Position numbers and translations under genes: made by a program. 64,000 nt of DNA from an uncultured Aquimarina sp. (GTDB taxonomy: Bacteria > Bacteroidota > Bacteroidia > Flavobacteriales > Flavobacteriaceae), in the NCBI RefSeq assembly GCF_947496855.1, contig NZ_CANMED010000001.1, positions 1 to 64,000 on the forward strand. Direction: 5' to 3'. Shown here piece by piece: positions 24,686-34,395 of the stretch (its first letter is position 1; the number at the start of each line of letters is the position of its first letter). The notes below the pieces were generated by a model. It worked only from the letters and a program-made list of their open reading frames with translations. It had not been told where the DNA came from and did not search any database.

Positions 24686-25039
24686 ATTAATTTTGTATTG
24701 ACATAGAGAATATTCTATTTGCTGATTTAAATTAACATTAAATAGTATTATAAAGTAAGGGGTGAGGACGAATGGTAGTTATCGAAGGATGTTTGTAGTA
24801 GATTTTGTGGTCTTAAATAAAATAAATACTTAAAGGGATAATTTGCAATAATATAAGTGATTTCTTATGGGATAGTTGTTCAATTACAGTCTAAAAAAAC
24901 ATAAGAGAATTTCATTACTCCTTTCAAATTAGCTATTGGTCAACAAAATTGCTTCGAATGTCCTCAGTTAAACTCTGTTTGATAATATGTCTTTTAAGTT
25001 TACAGTCGATTTAATAATTTATTTTAAAATTAAAAAGCA
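24686..25039. other. Divergent intergenic region, no gene seen
   Basis: 354 bases between divergent vgrG and the first lipoprotein gene. I see no convincing ORF, RNA or hairpin. It should hold both promoters. Confidence 0.6.
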
Positions 25040-25459
25040 ATGAAAACTCGAAACAATTTTTTAAAAAACTTAAGTAAAGTAGTATTAGTATTATCCGTTT
25101 TATTTATAACATCTTGTGGTAGTGATGATGATGGAGTGGTGGCTGATGCTTTTGTTACTCTTCCAACTGATTTACTTACGACCTATAATGGAGAATTAAC
25201 CTATACTCCTGGAGATGGTATGGGGATCGTAGCAGGAGTAGACGGGACAGCTACAATTTCTGGTTCTGGAAGCACTTATACTATTAGTTTTAGTGATGGA
25301 GTACCATCTTTAACTGGATTGCGTTTTATAGGAAATGGAAATGGATCATATGCATCGGTAGCTACCGATGGATCTTCTGCAGGGATTTCTATTGAGAGTG
25401 ATGAATTAAGAATTGGTGCAAGAGTAGGAAGTGATTCTTGGGGGTTTGTACCTAATTAA
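25040..25459 (+). CDS. Small lipoprotein with the FSDG domain
   Basis: 139 residues. Signal MKTRNNFLKNLSKVVLVLSV ends in lipobox ITSC (Cys26), followed by GSDDDG. The remaining about 100 residues contain LLTTYNGELTYTPGDG, GTATISGSGSTYTISFSDG and SLTGLRFIGNGNGSYAS. This is the same domain found twice in the exported protein at 14113. Its signal and 5' flank closely resemble those of the lipoprotein at 26829. Function unknown; envelope located. Confidence 0.8.
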   Translation: MKTRNNFLKNLSKVVLVLSVLFITSCGSDDDGVVADAFVTLPTDLLTTYNGELTYTPGDGMGIVAGVDGTATISGSGSTYTISFSDGVPSLTGLRFIGNGNGSYASVATDGSSAGISIESDELRIGARVGSDSWGFVPN

Positions 25460-25484
25460 TATTTTTATTATAGTATATTTAAGG

Positions 25485-25512
25485 AAGGGTGGTTTTGGGG
25501 AAAACCACCCTT
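25485..25512 (+). terminator. Rho-independent terminator
   Basis: AAGGGTGGTTTT, GGGG loop, AAAACCACCCTT: a perfect 12-bp stem 26 bases after the lipoprotein stop. Confidence 0.9.
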
Positions 25513-25567
25513 TCTACTTATTAATAGAAGTATTTTATCTTTTTAAAATGCCATAATTCAAAAAAAC

Positions 25568-26614
25568 ATGAAACATCTACTCACATATAAAATATTCGTC
25601 TTGCCATTGTTCTGTATCATAATGATCGGATGTGGTAGTAAGAAATCACTAAAAACTGAAGTCATTAAACCTCCCATAGTTACTCTGGATACAGACATAA
25701 AAAGAGTTGGAATCATTAATAGAAGCATACCATCCAAAGAAAATATAGGACTAGATCAGGTAGATAAAATATTATCTATGGAAGGTGAGAAATTAGATAG
25801 AGAAGGAGCAGAGCAGGCCATAATCGCTTTGAAAAATGCATTGGAACAAAATCCTAGATTCACTCAAGTTGTCATATTACCTGTAAACTTAGACCAAAAT
25901 CCCGGCGGAGGTGTTTTTCCTTCATCTTTAAGTTGGGATCAAATAGAAGAGTTATGTAAGAAGAATAATGTAGATGCTATTTTTAGTTTAGCTATATATG
26001 ATACAAATGCTAAAGCGACATACAATGTCGAAAACACTAAGATAAAAGGTCCACTAGGGATAGAAATTCCGGCTATTGAGCATATAGTGAATATAGATAC
26101 AAGAATTAAGACTGGATGGCGAATTTATGATCCAATTCATAAAAAAGTATGTGATCAACTATCTGTTAATGAGAAAACAAGATCCAATGGTAAGGGTATT
26201 AATCCAATAAAAGCAATTGAAGCTGCTACAAACAGAAAACAGTCAGTCTTACAGATTAGTCAAAAAATTGGTAGCGATTATGCATTGAGGTTATTGCCTT
26301 ATAAAGCTAATGTGTATAGAGATTATTATGTGAAAGCTACACCTAATTTTAAAATTGCTAAACGAAAAGTAGAAACGGGTCAATGGGAGGGAGCCGCCGC
26401 ATTATGGGAGAGAGAAACATCCAATGCAGATCCTGAGATTGCTGGTCAAGCTTGTTTTAATATGGCTTTTTATAATGAAATTAAAGGTGATTATACCAAA
26501 GCTATAGAATGGGCAACAAAAGCATATACAGATTATGAAAATAAAAATGCCTTACGGTATATTGACGACTTAAAGGAAAGGATAGAGAATCAAAATATAG
26601 TTAATGAAAATTAA
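25568..26614 (+). CDS. DUF6340-like lipoprotein with TPR-like C-terminus
   Basis: 348 residues. Lipobox MIGC (Cys22). The N-terminal two thirds follow the pattern of a flavobacterial lipoprotein family (KRVGIINRSIP, SWDQIEELCKKNNVDAIFSLAIYDT, DTRIKTGWRIYDP) that I associate with DUF6340. The C-terminal 70 residues look like one or two TPR-type helical pairs (EGAAALWERETSNADPEIAG, GDYTKAIEWATKAYTDY). Function unknown. It stands alone between two terminated lipoprotein genes. Confidence 0.75.
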   Translation: MKHLLTYKIFVLPLFCIIMIGCGSKKSLKTEVIKPPIVTLDTDIKRVGIINRSIPSKENIGLDQVDKILSMEGEKLDREGAEQAIIALKNALEQNPRFTQVVILPVNLDQNPGGGVFPSSLSWDQIEELCKKNNVDAIFSLAIYDTNAKATYNVENTKIKGPLGIEIPAIEHIVNIDTRIKTGWRIYDPIHKKVCDQLSVNEKTRSNGKGINPIKAIEAATNRKQSVLQISQKIGSDYALRLLPYKANVYRDYYVKATPNFKIAKRKVETGQWEGAAALWERETSNADPEIAGQACFNMAFYNEIKGDYTKAIEWATKAYTDYENKNALRYIDDLKERIENQNIVNEN

Positions 26615-26828
26615 ATTTGTAGTATTAGAATAATTTTCAACAAAGCTGAAAATTAAATATTCAGAGGAGGTAAGTGGTTTAATATAATTTTTTATATAAG
26701 AATATTAGATGTCTTAAAATTTATGGCTAGCAAAAAAACCAGATAAAAATTCGGTGTTGCACAATAAATATTAACTGTAACGTTTAGCTTATGAATAATT
26801 TAACAATTCATTTTAAACAAAAAAAGTA

Positions 26829-27143
26829 ATGAAAAACCAAAACAATTTTTTGAGAAATTTAGGAAAGGTTGCATTAGTAGCATCTGTTCTATTTGTAACC
26901 TCTTGTGGTAGTGATGATGCTCAAGATCTAGTAAATGATGTAGCTTGCGAAAATCAGACTTTAGCGTCTAAATTAGCTGTTGAAACGGCAATAACATCTT
27001 ACAATGCTACTGAAAATCAGACTACTTGTGTAATACTAAGAGAAGCTATTGAAACTTATAGAGGTTTTGAGTGTATTGCTGACGATGTATTTTCTACTGA
27101 GTACGATGCTTTGCCAACTGATTGTGCAGATGCAGGTAATTAA
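26829..27143 (+). CDS. Small lipoprotein sharing its leader with the gene at 25040
   Basis: 104 residues. Signal MKNQNNFLRNLGKVALVASV with lipobox VTSC (Cys26) and GSDD is almost the same as in the lipoprotein at 25040. The mature part is unrelated: a short helical, Cys-containing domain (ACENQTLASKLAVETAITSY, TTCVILREAIETYRGFECI, TDCADAGN) with four Cys after the lipid Cys. Function unknown. Confidence 0.75.
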   Translation: MKNQNNFLRNLGKVALVASVLFVTSCGSDDAQDLVNDVACENQTLASKLAVETAITSYNATENQTTCVILREAIETYRGFECIADDVFSTEYDALPTDCADAGN

Positions 27144-27221
27144 TAGATAAGTTTATAATATCTAAAAGTGCTTATTATATATATAGGAATATGAAAGTAC
27201 TTTTGTTTTAAATATTTCAAG

Positions 27222-27256
27222 GAAAAAGAGTGGTTTGGATAAAATCACTCTTTTTC
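27222..27256 (+). terminator. Rho-independent terminator
   Basis: GAAAAAGAGTG pairs with CACTCTTTTTC across a 13-base loop, between the convergent lipoprotein gene and the DUF6095-like gene. Confidence 0.85.
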
Positions 27257-27289
27257 TGTTTTTAATTAATATTATATTAAAAGTAAAAT

Positions 27290-27523
27290 CTATTTCTTGC
27301 CAAATATTGAATCCATAATTGTTTTAATTCCTCTAAAAGCCATGAATATGGCAAAAGCAGCCCCTATCAATCCCAAAATCAAAATTGGAATATAGTAAGA
27401 ATGATCTTGATTCTTAAACGCCGAGTGTATAACAACAGGGCTAATAAACATAAATATCAGCGCAATTGCCATGCGTTGCACTCCTTTACCCAGCAACTCT
27501 TTATCCGTTCTTTTAGGTTCCAT
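27290..27523 (-). CDS. Small two-TM membrane protein (DUF6095-like)
   Basis: 77 residues with two hydrophobic segments (MAIALIFMFISPVVIHSAF and IPILILGLIGAAFAIFMAF) and a basic C-terminus. It matches a short flavobacterial membrane protein family often found next to murQ. Its start overlaps the end of murQ by 11 bases, so translation is probably coupled. Function unknown. Confidence 0.78.
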   Translation of the reverse strand: MEPKRTDKELLGKGVQRMAIALIFMFISPVVIHSAFKNQDHSYYIPILILGLIGAAFAIFMAFRGIKTIMDSIFGKK

Positions 27524-28325
27524 AATTGTTTATTGCGTTACGAACACTACCGTATTTTTCTAATAACTCAGCAGCTAATGCTCTTTCAATTTTCAATTCT
27601 TCCATAATCATCCGTGTACCACGATCAACTAGTTTACTATTGCTGAGTTGCATATCTACCATTTTATTGCCTTTTACCTTTCCTAACTGGATCATAGTAG
27701 TAGTTGATATCATATTTAGCACTAGTTTTTGAGCAGTACCTGCTTTCATGCGTGAACTCCCAGTAACAAATTCAGGTCCGACTGTCACTACAATTGGATA
27801 TTGTGCGGTTGTTGCTAATGGACTTCCTTCGTTACAAGTAATACAACCAGTAATTATGTTAGATTCATTACACTTTTTTAAAGCTTCAATAACGTAAGGT
27901 GTTGTCCCAGAAGCAGCAATACCGATAACAACATCGTTTTCAGAAACCTTATAAGTTTCCAAGTCTTTCCATCCTTGTTCTGTGCTATCTTCTGCGAACT
28001 CTACTGCTTTCCTAATGGCAGGATCACCACCAGCAATTAAACCAATAACTAACTCATGAGGAACTCCAAAGGTAGGAGGGCATTCACTGGCATCGACTAC
28101 TCCTAATCGGCCACTAGTTCCCGCTCCCATATAGAAAAGTCTGCCTCCATCTTTTAATTTTTCAACAATTTGAGAAATTAATGTTTCGATTTGGGGAATT
28201 GATTTTTCTACAGCTTCTGGAACTGTTTTATCTTCCCTGTTGATATTAGATAATAATTCAGAAATGTTCATCTTTTCTAGATGATCATATTTTGAAGTTT
28301 GTTCTGTTATTTTGGTAAACGTCAT
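27513..28325 (-). CDS. murQ: N-acetylmuramic acid 6-phosphate etherase
   Basis: 270 residues, SIS-domain lyase that cleaves the lactyl ether of MurNAc-6-P to GlcNAc-6-P and D-lactate in cell-wall recycling. Motifs: FYMGAGTSGRLGVVDASECPPTFG, IGLIAGGDPAIRKAVEFAED, GIAASGTTPYV and TGSSRMKAGTAQKLVLN; the catalytic Glu in ASECPPT is present. The C-terminal helical part is shorter than in about 300-residue proteobacterial MurQ, as usual in this phylum. Confidence 0.93.
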   Translation of the reverse strand: MTFTKITEQTSKYDHLEKMNISELLSNINREDKTVPEAVEKSIPQIETLISQIVEKLKDGGRLFYMGAGTSGRLGVVDASECPPTFGVPHELVIGLIAGGDPAIRKAVEFAEDSTEQGWKDLETYKVSENDVVIGIAASGTTPYVIEALKKCNESNIITGCITCNEGSPLATTAQYPIVVTVGPEFVTGSSRMKAGTAQKLVLNMISTTTMIQLGKVKGNKMVDMQLSNSKLVDRGTRMIMEELKIERALAAELLEKYGSVRNAINNYGT

Positions 28326-28350
28326 GCTTCAAAAATACTGATTTTCCTGA

Positions 28351-29172
28351 TCACTCTTCAATAGTAAATTGAAAACGATTTGCTTCGGATAGATTAAAGT
28401 ATCCTAAAGCAAAATTATCAGGATTCGTAGTATTAATAATATTTCCTCGTATTTGTACTGGAGGTGTTTGAAAAGGATTCCCACCTTCTTGTTCGCTTTG
28501 TTCTATTAGTATATTAGAATAATTATAGTATCGTTCGTCTATCCCTAGAATTTTAATAGTCACTTCTTCACCTCCTATCATATCTTCATAAAAATAGGAG
28601 AAGTTAAAAGCCTCACCTTGGTAGAATCTATCTTCACTAGGGAGGTATAAATTAAAATCAAAATCAAATAAGTAAAAGTTTTCTTGGGTACCGTCATCTG
28701 TAAAGAAAACTATAATTTCAGTTTCATCACCCTCAAATAAAGTTCCGTCTCCTTGTTCTATATTATCTATAGTAGTAGTAGGAATAAGGTGGGTCGTAGC
28801 TTTATATGTTTCTTCATTATAGATTACTGTAAGTTCATAATCTGTATTAAATTCTGGAATAACAGAAGCATCTTCTGGAATAAAAAATCCAGACTCTGTT
28901 AACGATTCTACAAAATTCAAGATAGTGTTATCAGAAAGGTTAGTCACAAATACAGTAGCATCGCTTACCGTAGGGACATTATCATCGAAAAAAGGAGCGG
29001 ATAATGTAAGTCGCACACCACCCAAAGCATCAACTGGATCTTCGTCTAAATAAATTTCAAAAGAAGCATCAATAACTAATCTTGGTTCTCCATTAGGAAC
29101 ATCCACATCAATAACATCTTCACAACTCGTAAAAATGGTAAGTCCGATTATGATATATAGTAGTTTTTTCAT
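28351..29172 (-). CDS. DUF4249 lipoprotein, partner of TonB receptor
   Basis: 273 residues. Lipobox FTSC (Cys17). A beta-rich DUF4249 body (PRLVIDASFEIY, GGVRLTLSAPFF, ATVFVTNLSDN). Such proteins regularly follow TonB-dependent receptors in flavobacteria and are thought to act as surface lipoprotein partners, by analogy with SusD; the substrate is unknown. It lies 4 bases downstream of the receptor gene. Confidence 0.85.
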   Translation of the reverse strand: MKKLLYIIIGLTIFTSCEDVIDVDVPNGEPRLVIDASFEIYLDEDPVDALGGVRLTLSAPFFDDNVPTVSDATVFVTNLSDNTILNFVESLTESGFFIPEDASVIPEFNTDYELTVIYNEETYKATTHLIPTTTIDNIEQGDGTLFEGDETEIIVFFTDDGTQENFYLFDFDFNLYLPSEDRFYQGEAFNFSYFYEDMIGGEEVTIKILGIDERYYNYSNILIEQSEQEGGNPFQTPPVQIRGNIINTTNPDNFALGYFNLSEANRFQFTIEE

Positions 29173-29176
29173 CTTT

Positions 29177-31570
29177 TTAAAATTTAAAATTATAAGTTAC
29201 TGCAGGTACTATGCCGAAAATAGAAGTTCTTACGGCTTCGTTAACTCGAGTTTCTGTATTTTGACTAAAGGTTATTGAGGCTGCATTTCTACGGTTATAT
29301 AAATTATAAATGCTAAAAACCCATTCTCCTTGCCATTTTCTGTTTTTATTTTTTCTTGGCGTTAATGTTGCAGAAATATCCATACGGTGATAAGCTGGTA
29401 AACGTTGATCATTACGCAAACCATCAAAAACCGGTACTATTAGCCCCTGATATTCAAACTGTCCTGATGGGTAATTAGTTGGCTGTCCTGTTTGAAAAAG
29501 GAAATTAGTATTAAATTTCCATTTTTCATTCAATTCATAACTTCCAGTAAAAGAGATATCATGGGTTTTGTCATAAGGAGTATTATACCACTCTCCATTG
29601 TTAATGCCGATTTCTGTAGCCGTTCTTCCTGGTGTTCTTTGTTCTGATTTAGATAAGGTGTAGGCTAACCATCCTTTAAATTTTCCTTTGTTTTTACGAA
29701 TTAATAACTCTAAGCCATACGCTCTGGCTTCGCCATTGAGTATCTCTCGTTCAATAGCATTATTAGCAATAAGTTCTGCTCCATCAATATAATCAATCCT
29801 GTTCTCTATATCTTTAAAAAACACTTCTGCTTCTAAAGAATAGGCATCATCTTTAATACTTTTGAAGTATCCTAACGCATACTGGTTTAATAATTGAGGC
29901 TTTACATATTTTCCACTTGGTGTCCAAACATCTAATGGAGTAGGAGAATTGGTGTTTGATAATAGATGGAGGTATTGAGCCATTCTGTTATAACTTGCTT
30001 TTATAGAAGTGTTATCATTAAAAGCATAAGCTAATGCTACTCTAGGCTCGAGATTTGTGAAGTTTTCTATCTGATCACTTCTGCTTATTCTCTCGGTTCC
30101 GATTGGATCCGCGGCTTCATAAATCTGTAATTCCTCATTAAATAATAGTGGATTGTCATTTTCGTAGATATTCAATTCATCTTGCCCTAATCTGGTAAAG
30201 TTACTAAGCCTCACTCCGTATTGTAAGGATAAATTATTTGAAATTTTATGCTCAGCATCTATATAAACCCCTAATTCATTGGCATATTTATCAATAAGTT
30301 TATCTCTTATAATTCCAGAATCCTCACTATTTGGTTTGATCTCACCTGGATTGAAACGATAGTATATATTATTAACACCATAATTAAGCTGAAAATTATC
30401 ACTTAAGTAATGCTTTAAGTCATATTTTACATTAAAATTCCTAATACCAGAGTCCCATTCGAAACCGACAAAGTCTAGTTCTAATCCATAAAAATAATCT
30501 GAATATATCAGGGATAAGTTAGAGAATAGTTTGTCTGAGAACAGGTGATTCCATCTCAGGTTTAAGACCGTATTGCCATACGTGTTCCTAAAACTTTCGC
30601 TAATGGAGAATACATCACGCCCAAAATATCCGGACACAAAAATGTTGTTATTCTCATTAATCTTATAGTTCAATTTTGCGTTAAGATCATAAAAATATGC
30701 TACGTTGTCATTACCATCATCTAATAATGGTAAGAAAAGATGTGCATAAGATGCACGACCTCCAACCAGAAATGCTCCTTTATTTTTTACAATTGGGCCT
30801 TCTGCAAGTAGTCTACTGGATACGAGTCCAAGTCCTCCGCTAAGATGATACTCTTTACTGTTTCCTTCCTTTTGGTAAATATCGAGTACAGAGGATACAC
30901 GGCCTCCATATTTTGCGGGGATGCCTCCTTTATAAAGTTTGATATCTTTGATAGCGTCCGGATTAAAAACCGAAAAGAATCCAAAAAGGTGCGAAGAATT
31001 AAATATGGTCGCTTCATCTAATAGAATTAAGTTTTGATCCGCTGCACCACCACGAACATTAAACCCTGAAGCACCTTCGCCACCACTTGTTACTCCTGGT
31101 AGTAATATGATGGATTTAATAACATCTGCTTCACCGAGTACAACCGGGATTTGTTTAATAGTTCCTGAGGTAAGCTTATTAAGACTCATTTGTGGATTCT
31201 TAATATTCACTTTTTCTACATTCTCGGTAATTACAATTTCGTCTAACATTTCTGAAGCTTCCGATAATTGAAAATTCAGTTTTTTATCTTCATTAAGTGT
31301 AATTTCTTGAATAATGTCTTTAAATCCTAAATAACTAATTTGTAGTTTATAAGTCCCTTCAGGAAGGGTAATAGAGTAAAACCCATATTCGTTGGTGACG
31401 ACTCCTTTACCAATTTCAGGAAAAAGTACATTCACACCAATCAAGGTCTCATTACTGGATTGTTCGGAAATAGTCCCGTTGATCGTGAATTTTTCTTGGC
31501 TTATAGCGGAATAATGAACTAGAGTGCATAGCATTACTAGCAGTATATTAATAAAGATATGTTTTTTCAA
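29177..31570 (-). CDS. TonB-dependent outer-membrane receptor
   Basis: 797 residues. Signal (to AISQ), CarboxypepD_reg-like N-terminal domain (about 28-110: INGTISEQSSNETLIGVNVLF...YKLQISYLGF), plug domain (about 120-250: GGEGASGFNVRGGAADQNLILLD), and a 22-strand barrel ending in AVTYNFKF. No SusC-type signature is evident, so uptake of a non-glycan ligand is possible. It forms a two-gene operon with the DUF4249 lipoprotein. Ligand unknown. Confidence 0.92.
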   Translation of the reverse strand: MKKHIFINILLVMLCTLVHYSAISQEKFTINGTISEQSSNETLIGVNVLFPEIGKGVVTNEYGFYSITLPEGTYKLQISYLGFKDIIQEITLNEDKKLNFQLSEASEMLDEIVITENVEKVNIKNPQMSLNKLTSGTIKQIPVVLGEADVIKSIILLPGVTSGGEGASGFNVRGGAADQNLILLDEATIFNSSHLFGFFSVFNPDAIKDIKLYKGGIPAKYGGRVSSVLDIYQKEGNSKEYHLSGGLGLVSSRLLAEGPIVKNKGAFLVGGRASYAHLFLPLLDDGNDNVAYFYDLNAKLNYKINENNNIFVSGYFGRDVFSISESFRNTYGNTVLNLRWNHLFSDKLFSNLSLIYSDYFYGLELDFVGFEWDSGIRNFNVKYDLKHYLSDNFQLNYGVNNIYYRFNPGEIKPNSEDSGIIRDKLIDKYANELGVYIDAEHKISNNLSLQYGVRLSNFTRLGQDELNIYENDNPLLFNEELQIYEAADPIGTERISRSDQIENFTNLEPRVALAYAFNDNTSIKASYNRMAQYLHLLSNTNSPTPLDVWTPSGKYVKPQLLNQYALGYFKSIKDDAYSLEAEVFFKDIENRIDYIDGAELIANNAIEREILNGEARAYGLELLIRKNKGKFKGWLAYTLSKSEQRTPGRTATEIGINNGEWYNTPYDKTHDISFTGSYELNEKWKFNTNFLFQTGQPTNYPSGQFEYQGLIVPVFDGLRNDQRLPAYHRMDISATLTPRKNKNRKWQGEWVFSIYNLYNRRNAASITFSQNTETRVNEAVRTSIFGIVPAVTYNFKF

Positions 31571-31732
31571 AAGATATGTTTTTCAGATAGGTGTATAAAG
31601 GAGACTGTAATGTACGCGACTTGTTACAGCATTTTTTATTTTATAAATCTACAGACAATTTGGGTATACAAATGTTATTTAATTATTAAAAATAAATATT
31701 TTGAAAACCAAAGAGTGCGCTGTGTTTATTAA

Positions 31733-31936
31733 TTAAGATTTCCAGCAAAAATTAATGGGATACCATTCTTCGGAGTATAAAGGAATACTATTTGCGGATT
31801 TAATACTTGATTTGCGTTTAAGATATACTTGGCTGTTTTCTGAAAATACATAGTTAGTATCGATTTTTTCGGTTTTTACAATAACTTTATTTTTCATTTG
31901 GGGCTTTGGTAACATTTCTTTTTTATACAAATTCAT
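31733..31936 (-). CDS. Small hypothetical protein
   Basis: 67 residues, basic, no signal, with a C-terminal EEWYPINFCWKS. I do not recognise it. It sits alone in the gap upstream of the TonB receptor, with no clear terminator or promoter. It may be real or a chance ORF. Confidence 0.35.
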   Translation of the reverse strand: MNLYKKEMLPKPQMKNKVIVKTEKIDTNYVFSENSQVYLKRKSSIKSANSIPLYSEEWYPINFCWKS

Positions 31937-32053
31937 GGTATCAATTTTTATGCCTAATTATATTTAATTTGATTTTCCGATACTCAAAAATGATTATTTC
32001 ATGATGTAATCTTCTGAAAATAAATGATTAAAGGGTTTGTGGTTTTTGTTTTA

Positions 32054-32725
32054 TTATTTTTTCGGAGCTTTTTTCTTATATCGATTTTTTCCGAGATTAA
32101 AGACTCCAACTTTTACTCCTATTCCTGCGGAGAATCCATTGATTCGATCTATACCACTAGGATGGATATTAAATTTACTCGAGAATCTATACTTTACACC
32201 TGCTTCTAGTTGTAGAAATCTAGACACATTAAATAGTAGGTTTATTCCAGGTTCAGCAACAAACACTGCATCCCAGTCATAATCATTCTCGTTAAATTCA
32301 TCGTCATCATCGAACTGGCCATCTATGTAACCAACTCCTCCAAATCCAATTAGTAAAGGAAATGATAGATTTACTCTTGATTTACTGAATAGTATCGGTT
32401 CTAAGTGTATTCCTGCGTATCCTCCAATTAAATCTTCATCATTTGAAATAGATATTCCTGGTAGATTTTGCTGAGAGTAAAAACCTTTCATGCCAAAACC
32501 TACTTCGAATTGTCTGTTGGCCACATATGCTAGTTTAAAGCCGATTAATGCTGTGTCTTCTCCTTCAATTTCTCCATAACTAGCACTAAATCCCATATAG
32601 ACTCCGTGCACAATGTTTTTACGGTCATTAAATTCTATATAATCTTCATCTTTTGATTCTTGAGCATTTATTTGATTTATACTAATTAATAGAAAAGTAA
32701 TTAATAATTTGATTGATTTTTTCAT
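32054..32725 (-). CDS. Outer-membrane beta-barrel protein of ECF operon
   Basis: 223 residues. Signal to about INQINAQ, then amphipathic strands (GVYMGFSASYGEIEG, FEVGFGMKGFYSQQN, LQLEAGVKYRFSSKF, GFSAGIGVKVGVFNLGK) and a Lys-rich end (KNRYKKKAPKK). Fourth gene on the strand of the sigma/anti-sigma/adhesin-like operon, 57 bases after the previous stop, so probably part of that regulon. Function unknown. Confidence 0.72.
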   Translation of the reverse strand: MKKSIKLLITFLLISINQINAQESKDEDYIEFNDRKNIVHGVYMGFSASYGEIEGEDTALIGFKLAYVANRQFEVGFGMKGFYSQQNLPGISISNDEDLIGGYAGIHLEPILFSKSRVNLSFPLLIGFGGVGYIDGQFDDDDEFNENDYDWDAVFVAEPGINLLFNVSRFLQLEAGVKYRFSSKFNIHPSGIDRINGFSAGIGVKVGVFNLGKNRYKKKAPKK

Positions 32726-32782
32726 GAGTATTGATTTGTTTTGATTATTGAATTGATAAATGGTTTTAGTTATAATTGTTGT

Positions 32783-33883
32783 TTATTCTTCTTTCAGGAT
32801 AATAACTCCTTTGATACCAGTAATATGAAAAGTTCCTTTATTAGCGTCTATTCCGTAATTTGCTTTGATCTCTCTTAATCTTTTATTACTATCTATTACA
32901 TTGTTTTCAATATTTTTGAATGCCTTAGGGATTCTCAATAGTCCTTGTTCTAACGAGGCACTGAAATCAAAATTAAGATCAGATATGTTGATGCTTAGCT
33001 CAGAAGATTTTTGGTTGATATTAATATTCGCATTCGGTTTTAGAATGTTTTTAATCTTAAAATCTGCTACATCCATTATGAGATCTATTTCATTTCTTAG
33101 GTTTTCTAGTACAATATTTGAAAACTTAAGTTCTCCTTTTATCTCTTCGATATTTTCTATGGATATTTTATCTTTACTAGAATAAATTTCAAGATTAGTA
33201 ACTTGGTCAATCATAATTGTAGATCCACTACTTTTGATTCGGAGATTTTTAGAAGTTTGATGATCAAATTCACTATTTTTTAATGTTATCTTTCCATATG
33301 TTATAGACTTGGTTTGAAGTTTTCCAAATTTCATTTCGATATTAGCATTAATGATGTCATTGTTAACCCACATGTCGCCGTGTTGTAAATTTGCTTTTAG
33401 CTTTCCATTCCAACCATTGATAACAATATCTCCAAATTTGTTCGTTACTTGAATTTCTGCGTTAATGGGTAGACTGATTTGATAATCTATTTGTATACTT
33501 CCTTTGTCAAAATCAAAAGGATTTACACGATTGAATACTTTAGAGAAAAAGCTGTCATTTTTTTCTTCAATGTTAGAAAATATGGTAATAAAATCATCAG
33601 TAGTTGTTATAGATGGTTTTATTCTTGCCAAAAGATCTTTAGCATCATCTTTGTCTTTTTTGTTTACAACAATGTCCATGGTAATCTTTATTTTGTTCTG
33701 ACTCCATCCGCTAACAATAATGTTACCATATTTATTTTCTAATTGTAGTTCTCCGGCATTGGTAAAATCATAAATCTTTTCAATTGATTTAGATTGCTCT
33801 TCCTGACCATTTATATAATGTCCAGTAAAGATTATCAAAAGGGAGAGTATTAATTTCTTATAAAATATATCCTTCATTATCAT
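32783..33883 (-). CDS. DUF4097-like adhesin-type beta-helix protein
   Basis: 366 residues. Signal MKDIFYKKLILSLLIIFTGH. The mature protein begins KIYDFTNAGELQLENKYGNIIVSGW; the same NK(Y/F)G(N/D)I-V-xGW motif recurs (VTNKFGDIVINGW), as in putative auto-transporter adhesin head (DUF4097) proteins. It overlaps the 3' end of the anti-sigma gene by 26 bases. Envelope protein, possibly the signal sensor or target of the sigma system. Confidence 0.8.
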   Translation of the reverse strand: MIMKDIFYKKLILSLLIIFTGHYINGQEEQSKSIEKIYDFTNAGELQLENKYGNIIVSGWSQNKIKITMDIVVNKKDKDDAKDLLARIKPSITTTDDFITIFSNIEEKNDSFFSKVFNRVNPFDFDKGSIQIDYQISLPINAEIQVTNKFGDIVINGWNGKLKANLQHGDMWVNNDIINANIEMKFGKLQTKSITYGKITLKNSEFDHQTSKNLRIKSSGSTIMIDQVTNLEIYSSKDKISIENIEEIKGELKFSNIVLENLRNEIDLIMDVADFKIKNILKPNANININQKSSELSINISDLNFDFSASLEQGLLRIPKAFKNIENNVIDSNKRLREIKANYGIDANKGTFHITGIKGVIILKEE

Positions 33884-34394
33884 CGGATTTTTTCGAATCT
33901 TTAATTTGCTCTAAAAGATTCTCTATTAATTCAATTCTTTTTTTGTAGTTCTGAACTATGGCTTCTAGTATGTACTCATTATTTAGATTAGCTGTCATTT
34001 CTTCTTTTAACAAAAGATGTTCTTTATCTAATTCTTTCATAAAAGAGAGAAACTCTTCTTTATCTTCTAAAGAAAGTTTAGCATTGTTTTTTACTAATTC
34101 TACCTGAAAAGAAACAAGACCTTTGTAATAGGTATCAATATCACTTAATTCTTGATTTGCGAAATTACTTGACTCATTTGAAGCTGTAAAAATAGTAGTC
34201 AAAGAAAATACTCCTATTAAAATAATTATAGTTGCAGCTATTTTAATCATTGGAGATCTCCAAAACGGTACGATTTTTTCTTTAGAAGTAGCATTAAGTT
34301 CTATGTCGATATGTTGCCAAAGCTTTGCTTTATCTGGCTTATGCTCATCAAAAAGAAGTTTGTTTTCTTTGATATATTTTTCAAAATTATCCAT
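33858..34394 (-). CDS. Anti-sigma factor-like membrane protein
   Basis: 178 residues. Cytoplasmic N-terminal part with a zinc-less anti-sigma-like region (DNFEKYIKENKLLFDEHKPDKAKLWQHIDIEL...), one transmembrane segment near 52-70 (IKIAATIIILIGVFSLTTIF), and a helical periplasmic part (about 75-178). It lies 1 base downstream of the ECF sigma gene. The role is inferred from architecture and position. Confidence 0.78.
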   Translation of the reverse strand: MDNFEKYIKENKLLFDEHKPDKAKLWQHIDIELNATSKEKIVPFWRSPMIKIAATIIILIGVFSLTTIFTASNESSNFANQELSDIDTYYKGLVSFQVELVKNNAKLSLEDKEEFLSFMKELDKEHLLLKEEMTANLNNEYILEAIVQNYKKRIELIENLLEQIKDSKKSDDNEGYIL

Positions 34395-34395
34395 C

